Below, in pieces: positions 1 to 5,627 of a DNA stretch of 20,691 nucleotides. The stretch covers positions 1 through 20,691 of the forward strand of contig CAMXWV010000016.1 in assembly GCA_947252755.1 (NCBI GenBank), written 5' to 3'. Every line of letters starts with the position of its first letter. The first letter of the stretch is position 1. The notes below the pieces were generated by a model. That model did no database searches, had not been told where the DNA came from, and saw only the letters and a list, made by a program, of their open reading frames with translations. Source of the stretch: an uncultured Dermabacter sp. (GTDB taxonomy: Bacteria > Actinomycetota > Actinomycetes > Actinomycetales > Dermabacteraceae). The translations under genes and the position numbers were made by a program.

Positions 1-5
1 AGCAC

Positions 6-78
6 AGGGCAGTGGCGCAATTGGTAGCGCAACGGTCTCCAAAACCGTAGGTTGCAGGTTCGAGTCCTGTCTGCCCTG
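6..78 (+). tRNA. trpT: tRNA-Trp (anticodon CCA)
   Basis: The tRNA folds as a full cloverleaf of 73 nt. The acceptor stem pairs 6-12 with 71-77, leaving G78 as discriminator base. The anticodon stem pairs 32-36 with 44-48 around the loop CTCCAAA, which places CCA at 39-41. The T stem pairs 54-58 with 66-70 around TTCGAGT. The 3' CCA is not encoded. A tRNA-Trp directly upstream of secE-nusG is a common actinobacterial arrangement. secE starts only 47 nt downstream with no terminator between, so co-transcription and processing are likely. Its promoter must lie left of the window. Confidence 0.97.
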
Positions 79-124
79 CTAGCATTCGCCTCAGCGATGC
101 TTGAGAAGACGGACCGAGGTTTTC

Positions 125-379
125 ATGTCACAACTGGAGACGGACCGCGCGCGAGGCGATCTCTCCACCGAGACCCCGCGCCCCCGGAATCCCATCGCAG
201 CGATCCTGCTGTTCATCAAGCAGGTGTTCGCCGAGCTCCGCAAAGTCGTCACCCCGACTCCGCGTGAGCTCGCCGTCTACTCCGTGACCGTGCTGGCGTT
301 CGTGGTGGTCATGATCGCGCTGGTGTTCGGATTGGACTTCGTATTCGGCATGCTCAGCCGCATTGTCTTCGTGGGCTGA
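125..379 (+). CDS. secE: Preprotein translocase subunit SecE
   Basis: The protein has 84 residues and is the small clamp subunit of the SecYEG channel in the cytoplasmic membrane. The N-terminal third is charged and Pro-rich, which is usual in actinobacteria. It is followed by the SecE amphipathic helix and hinge (FIKQVFAELRKVVTPTPREL, about residues 29-48). One transmembrane helix spans about residues 51-73, rich in Val, Leu and Phe. ATG at 125 is chosen because GAGG (116-119) lies 5 nt upstream. An in-frame TTG at 101 would add 8 residues without a ribosome site. The gene sits between tRNA-Trp and nusG, the normal position. Coupling of secE and nusG in one operon is well known. Confidence 0.95.
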   Translation: MSQLETDRARGDLSTETPRPRNPIAAILLFIKQVFAELRKVVTPTPRELAVYSVTVLAFVVVMIALVFGLDFVFGMLSRIVFVG

Positions 380-416
380 GCTGCACGCACATCGACGCAA
401 GGAAAGTGGTTCACCC

Positions 417-1157
417 GTGTCTGAAGAGCTGACGCCCGAGACTCCCGAAACCGAGGCTGCTTCCGTTGAGGCCGACGCCTCCGCCGAGACCGGCGCTGTT
501 GAGGCTGATGCTTCTGAGCAGGAGGCTCCCGTGCTGGACGCCGACTCGGAGTCGATGGTTGAGGATCCGACCGTTGCGCTCAAGCGCCATCTGCGCAGCG
601 CCCCGGGCGAGTGGTACGTGATCCACAGCTACTCAGGCCACGAGAACCGGGTGAAGACCCAGCTGACCACCCGCATCGAAACCCAGGACATGGAGGAGTA
701 CATCTTCCAGGTTGAGGTGCCGATGGAGGACGCCGCTGAGATCAAGGGCGGCCAGAAGAAGATCGTGCGACGCGTGCGCGTTCCCGGCTACGTGCTGGTG
801 CGTATGGATCTCACCGAAGCGTCCTGGCGAGTGGTCCGGGACACTCCCGGCGTGACCGGATTCGTGGGAAACGCCACCGATCCTGTCCCTCTGTCCTTCG
901 ATGAGATCTACTCGATGCTGGCCCCGTCCGTGAATCTCCCGGAGAAGAAGCGCTCGGGTGCCAAGTCCAGTAAGAGCGCCGCTGTGCCGGCGTTTGAGGT
1001 GGGCGAATCCGTGACCGTGATGGACGGCCCGTTCGAAACGATGCCGGCCACGATCTCGGAGATCGACTCCGCCACCCAGAAGCTCCGGGTGTTCGTGTCC
1101 ATCTTTGGTCGCGAAACCCCGGTTGAGCTGGGCTTCGATCAGGTCGCCAAGATCTGA
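417..1157 (+). CDS. nusG: Transcription termination/antitermination factor NusG
   Basis: The protein has 246 residues from GTG 417, which follows AAGGAAAG (399-406). A reading-frame extension back to 363 overlaps secE and is not credible. Residues 1-62 are an acidic Ala/Glu/Ser-rich extension, typical of actinobacterial NusG. The NGN domain starts at W66 (EWYVIHSYSGHE), runs to about residue 172 and binds the RNA polymerase clamp. A basic Lys/Ser linker (about 177-190) follows, then the KOW domain (VGESVTVMDGPF at 195-206), which in known NusG contacts Rho or ribosomal S10. The gene lies 37 nt after secE and 71 nt before rplK. No promoter is evident in either gap, so it is probably part of the secE-nusG-rplK-rplA transcript. 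Confidence 0.96.
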   Translation: MSEELTPETPETEAASVEADASAETGAVEADASEQEAPVLDADSESMVEDPTVALKRHLRSAPGEWYVIHSYSGHENRVKTQLTTRIETQDMEEYIFQVEVPMEDAAEIKGGQKKIVRRVRVPGYVLVRMDLTEASWRVVRDTPGVTGFVGNATDPVPLSFDEIYSMLAPSVNLPEKKRSGAKSSKSAAVPAFEVGESVTVMDGPFETMPATISEIDSATQKLRVFVSIFGRETPVELGFDQVAKI

Positions 1158-1177
1158 CCGCAGCGCCGCTCACCCAC

Positions 1178-1210
1178 GTGGGAGGGACCGCCAGGTTCCG
1201 CCCGAACCAC
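1178..1210 (+). promoter_or_regulatory. Probable L1-binding operator in the rplK leader
   Basis: GTGG (1178-1181) can pair with CCAC (1207-1210). Beyond an asymmetric internal loop (GA opposite GAA), GGG (1184-1186) pairs with CCC (1201-1203). The strand GTGGGAGGG and the return strand CCCGAACCAC resemble the L1 site on 23S rRNA helix 76-77 and the known L1 operator ahead of E. coli rplK. In those systems free L1 represses translation of its own L11-L1 mRNA. The element ends 18 nt before the rplK start and just before its Shine-Dalgarno AAGGAAG. The pairing is seen in the sequence; the L1 assignment is inferred by resemblance. Confidence 0.62.
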
Positions 1211-1228
1211 AGAAAGTAAGGAAGAGCA

Positions 1229-1660
1229 ATGGCTCCCAAGAAGAAGGTCTCGAGCATCATCAAGCTCCAGATCCAGGCCGGCCAGGCCACGCCTGCGCCG
1301 CCGATCGGCCCGGCACTCGGTGCCGCCGGTGTGAACATCGTTGAGTTCACGAAGGCCTACAACGCCGCCACTGAGCACCAGCGCGGCAACGTCATCCCGG
1401 TTGAGATCACCGTGTACGAGGACCGCTCGTTCACGTTCATCACCAAGACTCCGCCGGCAGCAAAGCTGATCCTCAAGGCTGCTGGCCTTGACAAGGGCTC
1501 GGCTGTGCCGCACACCACCAAGGTGGGCAAGCTGACGATGGCGCAGGTCAAGGAGATCGCGGAGACCAAGATGCCCGATCTGAACGCAAACGATATCGAC
1601 GCCGCCGCAAACACTGTGGCCGGAACTGCACGTTCCATGGGCATCACGGTGGAGGGCTGA
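1229..1660 (+). CDS. rplK: 50S ribosomal protein L11
   Basis: The protein has 143 residues, the usual L11 length. L11 binds the GTPase-associated region of 23S rRNA with L10 and L12 and takes part in EF-G and RelA function. The N-terminal domain carries the Lys-rich start and the Pro/Gly switch region (QATPAPPIGPALGAAGVN, about residues 19-36), where thiopeptide antibiotics act. The C-terminal RNA-binding domain starts near residue 75 and contains GSAVPHTTKVGKLT. The start is ATG with AAGGAAG (1218-1224) just upstream. The stop lies 6 nt before rplA, so the two are co-transcribed and probably translationally coupled. Confidence 0.98.
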   Translation: MAPKKKVSSIIKLQIQAGQATPAPPIGPALGAAGVNIVEFTKAYNAATEHQRGNVIPVEITVYEDRSFTFITKTPPAAKLILKAAGLDKGSAVPHTTKVGKLTMAQVKEIAETKMPDLNANDIDAAANTVAGTARSMGITVEG

Positions 1661-1666
1661 TACACG

Positions 1667-2386
1667 ATGGCATTCCGTTCCAAGGCATACAAGGACGCTG
1701 CTGCAAAGATCGACCGTTCGCGTTTCTACGCGCCGCTCGACGCAGTCCGCCTCGCCCAGAAGACCTCCGTTGCCCGCTTCGACGCAGCCGTTGAGGTTGC
1801 CATGCGCCTGGGCGTGGACCCGCGCAAGGCAGATCAGATGGTGCGCGGCACCGTTAACCTGCCGCACGGCACCGGCAAAACCGCTCGCGTGATCGTGTTC
1901 GCCACCGGCCCGCAGGCCGAGGCCGCTCGCGCCGCTGGCGCGGACGAGGTGGGCGATGACGAGCTGATCGCCAAGGTTGAGTCCGGCTGGACCGACTTCG
2001 ACGCAGCAGTCGCCACCCCGAACCTCATGGGCAAGGTGGGTAAGCTGGGCCGCGTGCTCGGCCCCCGCGGCCTCATGCCGAACCCGAAGACCGGCACCGT
2101 CACGATGGACACGGCGAAGGCCGTGGAGGAGATCAAGGGCGGCAAGATCGAGTTCCGCGTGGACCGCGCCTCGAACCTGCACTTCATCATCGGCAAGGCG
2201 TCCTTCTCGGACACCCAGCTGATTGAGAACTACGTGGCAGCGCTCGAGGAGATCCTGCGCCTCAAGCCGTCCAGTTCCAAGGGCCGCTACATCTCGAAGA
2301 TCACCGTGTCCACCACCATGGGCCCAGGTGTTCCGGTTGACACCAACCGCACCCGCAACCTCACCGAGGAGACGGACGAGGCCTGA
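1667..2386 (+). CDS. rplA: 50S ribosomal protein L1
   Basis: The protein has 239 residues. L1 binds the mobile L1 stalk of 23S rRNA, helps release E-site tRNA, and in many bacteria represses its own operon. The family signature GKVGKLGRVLGPRGLMPNPK is intact near the middle of the protein. The conserved region GTGKTARVIVFATG precedes it. The ribosome site GGAGGG (1651-1656) lies inside the end of rplK, 10 nt before ATG 1667, which fits translational coupling. The gene is last in its transcript and is followed by a strong hairpin at 2440-2480. Confidence 0.98.
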   Translation: MAFRSKAYKDAAAKIDRSRFYAPLDAVRLAQKTSVARFDAAVEVAMRLGVDPRKADQMVRGTVNLPHGTGKTARVIVFATGPQAEAARAAGADEVGDDELIAKVESGWTDFDAAVATPNLMGKVGKLGRVLGPRGLMPNPKTGTVTMDTAKAVEEIKGGKIEFRVDRASNLHFIIGKASFSDTQLIENYVAALEEILRLKPSSSKGRYISKITVSTTMGPGVPVDTNRTRNLTEETDEA

Positions 2387-2439
2387 GCCTTGCCGCTCCC
2401 CAGTGCAGCGGGGAATGATCCCCGCTGACCCTGCGGATC

Positions 2440-2483
2440 AGAAACGCCTCGCATCCCCGACCGGGATGCGAGGCGTTTCTCCT
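2440..2483 (+). terminator. Bidirectional terminator between rplA and ppk2
   Basis: A perfect 18-bp stem pairs 2440-2457 with 2463-2480 around a 5-nt loop. The arm ends read AGAAACGCC and GGCGTTTCT, so a short U run falls at the 3' end of the stem on either strand. It lies between the stop codons of the convergent genes rplA (ends 2386) and ppk2 (ends 2520), so it can stop both transcripts. Confidence 0.88.
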
Positions 2484-2519
2484 ATTCCAGGAGACTGGTT
2501 CAGGCCGGCGTTTGCCGTG

Positions 2520-3326
2520 TCATGACTTCCGCTCAAGCTTTGCTGCCACGTCAGGAACGTAGTGGTACTTCGAGCGATCCGGACGCCGGTAGCCGGTTGG
2601 CGCCGGGCGCTCGGGGATCTCCACCGGTTCCGGCTCCAGCTTCTGCCACGGGATCTGCGTGAGCAGATGCGCGATCACATTGATGCGCGAACGCTTCTTA
2701 TCCTCGCTCTCCACGGTGAACCACGGGGAGGATTCGGTGTTCGTGGCGGCGAACATGGCATCCTTCGCGCGGGAATAGTCCTCCCACCGGGTGATCGACT
2801 GAACATCCATGGGGGAGAGCTTCCAGCGGCGCATCGGATCCTCCGCACGCGAGCGAAAACGCCGCTCCTGCTCCGCGTCGGACACCGAGAACCAGTACTT
2901 GATGAGGATGATGCCGTCATCGATCAGCAGCTGCTCGAACACCGGCACTTGCTTGAGGAAGCGTTCGTACTCTTCATCGGTGCAGAAGGCCATCACGCGC
3001 TCCACCCCGGCGCGGTTATACCAGGAGCGGTCCATCAGCACGATCTCACCGGCGGCGGGCAGGTGCTCGATATACCGCTGGAAGTACCACTGGGTTTTCT
3101 GCCGCTCCGTGGGGGCGGGCAGTGCCACCACGCGCGCGGTGCGCGGGTTGAGGTACTGGGTGATCCGCTTGATCGCGGAGCCCTTCCCGGCAGCGTCTCG
3201 CCCCTCGAAGATCACCACCACCCGAGTGCCGGTGCGATTCACCCACGCCTGCAGATCCACCAGATCAGCCTGGAGGCGGGCAAGCTCCTTCTCGTACTTC
3301 TTCTTGCTCAGCTTCGGCAGAGACAT
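2520..3326 (-). CDS. ppk2: Polyphosphate kinase 2 family protein (PPK2)
   Basis: The protein has 268 residues and is a soluble P-loop enzyme that transfers phosphate between polyphosphate and nucleotides. Walker A is GRDAAGKG at 42-49 and Walker B is LMDRSWYNR at 97-105. TERQKTQWYFQRYIEHLP (73-90) and the lid region with EQERRFRSR and MRRWKLSPMD are characteristic of PPK2. Length and motifs suggest a single-domain class I enzyme, but nucleotide preference (ADP or GDP) cannot be read here. Two adjacent ATGs (3329 and 3326) follow AGAGGA on the minus strand; spacing favours 3326. The reading frame stays open to 3497 but that part is low-complexity and overlaps the rplJ leader. The gene is alone on the minus strand within a plus-strand ribosomal cluster. 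Confidence 0.93.
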   Translation of the reverse strand: MSLPKLSKKKYEKELARLQADLVDLQAWVNRTGTRVVVIFEGRDAAGKGSAIKRITQYLNPRTARVVALPAPTERQKTQWYFQRYIEHLPAAGEIVLMDRSWYNRAGVERVMAFCTDEEYERFLKQVPVFEQLLIDDGIILIKYWFSVSDAEQERRFRSRAEDPMRRWKLSPMDVQSITRWEDYSRAKDAMFAATNTESSPWFTVESEDKKRSRINVIAHLLTQIPWQKLEPEPVEIPERPAPTGYRRPDRSKYHYVPDVAAKLERKS

Positions 3327-3348
3327 CATCGTCCTCTCAGTTGGAGAT

Positions 3349-3366
3349 CCACGTGATCTCACGTGG
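3349..3366. promoter_or_regulatory. Perfect 8-bp inverted repeat upstream of ppk2 (candidate operator)
   Basis: CCACGTGA, a 2-nt spacer TC, then TCACGTGG: an exact dyad 23 nt upstream of the ppk2 start. It is a good size for a dimeric DNA-binding protein. If the minus-strand TACGCT (3381-3376) is the -10 box, the dyad sits just downstream of the transcription start, where binding would block polymerase. It could instead fold as an RNA hairpin in the ppk2 leader. I do not recognise the regulator. Confidence 0.5.
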
Positions 3367-3375
3367 CTGCCATCG

Positions 3376-3381
3376 AGCGTA
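3376..3381 (-). promoter_or_regulatory. Possible -10 box of the ppk2 promoter
   Basis: The minus strand reads TACGCT about 50 nt before the ppk2 start, which matches the TANNNT pattern of vegetative sigma -10 boxes. No convincing -35 hexamer is found 16-19 nt upstream, so the call is weak. A promoter is expected here because the gene is divergent from rplJ. Confidence 0.25.
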
Positions 3382-3453
3382 GCCGGCGCAGCCTCCTGGG
3401 CGGGTTGAGGTGATTCACAACTCACCGCCTCGCGCCTGCTTCCGCCTGCCCGG

Positions 3454-3459
3454 TACAGT
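3454..3459 (+). promoter_or_regulatory. Possible -10 box of the rplJ-rplL promoter
   Basis: TACAGT lies just upstream of the structured rplJ leader and fits TANNNT. It would place the transcription start near 3466, giving a leader of about 210 nt. No clear -35 hexamer is present at the right distance. The position agrees with where the leader helices begin (3483). Confidence 0.35.
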
Positions 3460-3482
3460 GGGGGATACCGAAGACCGCCGGT

Positions 3483-3553
3483 CGTCACCCCTGCCATCAG
3501 GGGAGACCGAAGGATTCCACAGCCCAGCTGAGGAACGGCCTGCGCAGGTGACG
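3483..3553 (+). promoter_or_regulatory. L10-binding domain of the rplJ leader
   Basis: CGTCACC (3483-3489) pairs exactly with GGTGACG (3547-3553), closing a domain that contains a second helix (CCTG 3490-3493 with CAGG 3498-3501, extendable to 6 bp) and unpaired conserved-looking stretches such as AGACCGAAGG and GAGGAACGG. Position, size and the downstream terminator match the L10 leader family, in which the L10(L12) complex binds a kinked RNA ahead of its own genes. The pairings are seen; the ligand is inferred from the family. Confidence 0.72.
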
Positions 3554-3603
3554 TATCTCAGACATGCTGCCCTGCAGTATGCGGTGAGCCTCGGCGCCTG
3601 CGC
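3542..3603 (+). promoter_or_regulatory. Antiterminator helix of the rplJ leader
   Basis: GCGCAGGTG (3542-3550) can pair over nine bases with CGCCTGCGC (3595-3603), with one G-U pair. The left strand overlaps the 3' side of the L10-domain closing helix (3547-3553). The right strand overlaps the terminator stem and loop (3587-3610). The three helices are therefore mutually exclusive in the way an attenuator requires: bound L10 holds 3547-3553, frees 3595-3603, and lets the terminator form. Confidence 0.68.
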
Positions 3604-3613
3604 TGGGGCTTTT
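3587..3613 (+). terminator. Attenuator terminator in the rplJ leader
   Basis: AGCCTCGGC (3587-3595) pairs with GCTGGGGCT (3602-3610) as a 9-bp stem with two G-U pairs and a 6-nt loop, followed directly by TTTCTC (a four-T run including the last stem base). It lies 62 nt before the rplJ start, in the leader, so it acts as a conditional terminator rather than the end of a gene. Confidence 0.72.
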
Positions 3614-3674
3614 CTCATCTCTGCTGTGGAGAAGCTCCTTCAGGCCGGCATCGACCACCTCTGGAAGGAGGGCC

Positions 3675-4193
3675 ATGGCGAGGCCTGACAAGGCAGCTGC
3701 CGTTGCGGAGGTCACGGAACTGTTCCGTGAGTCCAATGCGGCAATTCTGACCGAGTACCGCGGCCTGAGCGTGGGGCAGCTGCAGACGCTGCGCCGTTCG
3801 CTCGGTGCTGACACCACCTACGCCGTGGTGAAGAACACGCTGGCTGAGATCGCTGCTAAGGAAGCGGGCATCACCGCTTTTGAGGGCGAGCTCAATGGCC
3901 CGACCGCGATCGCCTTCATCAAGGGCGAGCCGGTTGAACCGGCAAAGGCCATGCGTGACTTTGCCAAGGACAACCCACAGCTGATCGTCAAGTCCGGTTA
4001 CTTCGAGGGCTCTGCCCTGACGGCTGACGATGTGAAGAAGCTTGCCGACCTTGAGTCGCGCGAGGTTCTTCTGGCCAAGGCCGCTGGTGCCCTCAAGGCA
4101 TCGATGGCCAAGGCTGCCGCCGTTTTCGTTGCGCCGCTCACCAAGACCGCGCGCACCGTGGATGCTCTCCGCGCGAAGAACGAAGACGCCTGA
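3675..4193 (+). CDS. rplJ: 50S ribosomal protein L10
   Basis: The protein has 172 residues and forms the base of the ribosomal stalk, binding 23S rRNA through its N-terminal domain and L12 dimers through its C-terminal helix. The N-terminal half shows the L10 pattern ILTEYRGLSVGQLQTLRRSL and the later KNTLAEIAAKEAGI. The Ala-rich C-terminal part forms the L12-binding helix. ATG 3675 follows AAGGAGGG (3665-3672) very closely. The long leader before it carries the L10 attenuator, so feedback by its own product is likely. It is 64 nt upstream of rplL with an unusual hairpin in the gap. Confidence 0.97.
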   Translation: MARPDKAAAVAEVTELFRESNAAILTEYRGLSVGQLQTLRRSLGADTTYAVVKNTLAEIAAKEAGITAFEGELNGPTAIAFIKGEPVEPAKAMRDFAKDNPQLIVKSGYFEGSALTADDVKKLADLESREVLLAKAAGALKASMAKAAAVFVAPLTKTARTVDALRAKNEDA

Positions 4194-4207
4194 CACATTG
4201 ACGACCC

Positions 4208-4228
4208 GGCAGCGCAGACTGCGCTGCC
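4208..4228 (+). other. Perfect hairpin in the rplJ-rplL gap
   Basis: GGCAGCGCA pairs with TGCGCTGCC as a perfect 9-bp stem with a 3-nt loop (GAC). No T run follows, so it is not a normal terminator. It starts 15 nt after the rplJ stop and ends 12 nt before the rplL ribosome site. It may be an RNA-processing or stability element that lets rplL be made in excess of rplJ, as the stalk stoichiometry requires. That role is inferred. Confidence 0.55.
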
Positions 4229-4257
4229 ACCCATAACTGAGGAAGGAACTGAGCCCC

Positions 4258-4644
4258 ATGGCTAAGCTCACCAAGGAAGACCTCATCGAGGCGTTCAAGG
4301 ACATGACCCTGATCGAGCTCTCCGAGTTCGTCAAGGAATTCGAAGAGGTCTTTGACGTTGAGGCCGCTGCTCCGGTTGCTGTTGCAGCTGACGGCGGTGC
4401 CGCAGGAGGCGGCGAGGCCGCTGCTGAAGAGAAGACCGAGTTCGACGTGATCCTCGAGTCCGCTGGCTCCGCAAAGATCGCCGTGATCAAGGAAGTCCGC
4501 GCCATCACCGGTCTGGGCCTCAAGGAAGCCAAGGAGGCCGTGGATTCGGCTCCGAAGGCAGTCCTCGAGGGCGTTGCCCAGGATGCCGCTGACAAGGCCA
4601 AGGAGCAGCTCGAGGCTGCTGGCGCCACCGTCACCGTCAAGTGA
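4258..4644 (+). CDS. rplL: 50S ribosomal protein L7/L12
   Basis: The protein has 128 residues and forms the flexible, multi-copy stalk that recruits and activates the translational GTPases. An N-terminal dimerisation domain (residues 1 to about 35) that binds L10 is followed by an Ala/Gly-rich hinge (about 38-57). The C-terminal factor-binding domain contains KIAVIKEVRAITGLGLKEAK and EGVAQDAADKAKEQLEAAGA. The start ATG 4258 follows AGGAAGGAA (4240-4248). The gene is the last one in the rplJ-rplL unit, ahead of a strong terminator. Confidence 0.98.
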   Translation: MAKLTKEDLIEAFKDMTLIELSEFVKEFEEVFDVEAAAPVAVAADGGAAGGGEAAAEEKTEFDVILESAGSAKIAVIKEVRAITGLGLKEAKEAVDSAPKAVLEGVAQDAADKAKEQLEAAGATVTVK

Positions 4645-4680
4645 TCACCGCGCCCGCGGGCGCGCACTTCATCGGAGCGG

Positions 4681-4713
4681 AACCGCTCGCCCCTCACAGG
4701 GGCGGGCGGTTTC
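4681..4713 (+). terminator. Intrinsic terminator of rplJ-rplL
   Basis: A 14-bp stem pairs 4681-4694 with 4698-4711 (one G-U pair) around the loop CAC and is followed by TTTCGTCGTC. It lies 36 nt after the rplL stop. It separates the ribosomal protein unit from the lipoprotein genes, so unlike the classic rplJL-rpoBC arrangement there should be little read-through into rpoB. Confidence 0.88.
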
Positions 4714-4731
4714 GTCGTCTCCGCGGGCATG

Positions 4732-4762
4732 TGAAGCAGGTCATTTCCGGCTGATGTAGCGT
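4732..4762 (+). promoter_or_regulatory. Leaderless promoter of the first lipoprotein gene
   Basis: TAGCGT (4757-4762) is a good TANNNT -10 box and lies only 6 nt before the ATG at 4769, so transcription should start at or next to the start codon. No Shine-Dalgarno precedes the ATG. A weak TGAAGC (4732-4737) is 19 nt upstream in the -35 position. The same elements recur exactly 859 nt downstream before the second paralogue (5591-5621), which supports their function. Confidence 0.58.
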
Positions 4763-4768
4763 GGGCGC

Positions 4769-5557
4769 ATGAGGACTACACAGCGCGTACTGCCCGCAGC
4801 CGCATTTCTTGCCAGCACCGTGCTGCTGACCGGATGTGGAGCCGTGTCCAGCCTGGTGGGTGGGGATTCGAGCTCGGAGCCGACTGCTTCAGCCACGTCG
4901 GAGACGAGCACTCCGAGCGAAAGCCCGACGGCGTCCGAGTCGACGAGCCCCACCGAGGATTCGACCGAATCCGGTGATGACCAGGGGGCGGGCCTATTGC
5001 TGACCGAGGATGAGCTCGGCATCGGCGAAGATCTGGCCATTTCGGACCAGAAGGTATTGGAGCACGGCTCAGACGGCGAGTTCACGATGAACTATTCGGT
5101 GGAAGGTGTAGATCTCCCGAAGGGCTGCGCTGATGCGGTCCAGGAGCTCAATGACGCCAGTTCCCAGGCGAGCCGCATCGAGAGGGCCACGTATTCCGGT
5201 GACTTCGGTGAGGCGATCATCAAAGACTCGACTGATGACGATCCGGTCTTGGCTCTTGTGCACGTGACGACAGAGACGGAAGGCACCGTGTTCGGCCCCC
5301 TGAGGAAGGTGCAGCAGGAGTGCACCACAGCCTCGGGACCGGGCGGTGCTCTCACGATGACAACTCTCCCGGTGGGCAGCTATCCGAATGCCTTCTACAC
5401 CGTGATGCAATCGGATGAGGAAAACCTGGCTGCGGCAGAGGTTGGTCTCGATCACGGCACCGAGCATGTGTACATCCTGGCCCTGAACCTCACTCCGGAG
5501 GCCGTTGAGACGGTCGTGGACAATCAGCAGGCGAAGATGAAGCAGAAGCTCGGCTGA
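4769..5557 (+). CDS. Secreted lipoprotein of unknown function, paralogue 1
   Basis: The protein has 262 residues. It has a lipoprotein signal peptide with lipobox LTGC and lipidated Cys at residue 23, so it should be anchored on the outer face of the membrane. Residues 33-72 are a Ser/Thr/Glu/Pro-rich linker, probably spanning the wall. The C-terminal domain (about 75-262) has two Cys that could form a disulphide, one in LPKGCADAV and one in QQECTTAS, and a conserved-looking end with VGLDHGTEHVYILALNLTPEAV written here in parts (VGLDHGTEHVY, ALNLTPEAVE). The shape loosely recalls actinobacterial sensor-type lipoprotein domains such as the PknH extracellular fold, but I cannot assign a family. 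It is followed by a near-copy. Confidence 0.88.
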   Translation: MRTTQRVLPAAAFLASTVLLTGCGAVSSLVGGDSSSEPTASATSETSTPSESPTASESTSPTEDSTESGDDQGAGLLLTEDELGIGEDLAISDQKVLEHGSDGEFTMNYSVEGVDLPKGCADAVQELNDASSQASRIERATYSGDFGEAIIKDSTDDDPVLALVHVTTETEGTVFGPLRKVQQECTTASGPGGALTMTTLPVGSYPNAFYTVMQSDEENLAAAEVGLDHGTEHVYILALNLTPEAVETVVDNQQAKMKQKLG

Positions 5558-5563
5558 TCGAGC

Positions 5564-5580
5564 GAACGGGGATGCCGTTC
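5564..5580 (+). other. Small hairpin between the lipoprotein genes
   Basis: GAACGG (5564-5569) pairs with CCGTTC (5575-5580) around a 5-nt loop just after the first lipoprotein stop. No T run follows. It may slow or end transcription weakly before the second copy's own promoter, or protect the 3' end. Confidence 0.3.
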
Positions 5581-5590
5581 CGCGGGCATA

Positions 5591-5621
5591 TGACGCACGC
5601 CACCTGGAGCTGGTGTAGCGT
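5591..5621 (+). promoter_or_regulatory. Leaderless promoter of the second lipoprotein gene
   Basis: TAGCGT (5616-5621) lies 6 nt before ATG 5628, with TGACGC (5591-5596) 19 nt upstream as a possible -35. The arrangement copies the promoter at 4732-4762, including the shared CCGCGGGCAT 48 nt before each ATG. Between the boxes the two copies differ more, as expected if only the boxes are held by selection. Confidence 0.58.
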
Positions 5622-5627
5622 GGGCGC

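Noticed and set aside
3327..3497. N-terminal extension of PPK2 to 3497
   Set aside because: The added part is Pro/Arg-rich, unlike PPK2, overlaps the rplJ leader, and AGAGGA sits next to the ATG pair at 3326-3329.
3410..3688. 92-codon plus-strand frame before rplJ
   Set aside because: It covers the L10 leader structures and runs past the rplJ start in another frame; no ribosome site and no recognisable product.
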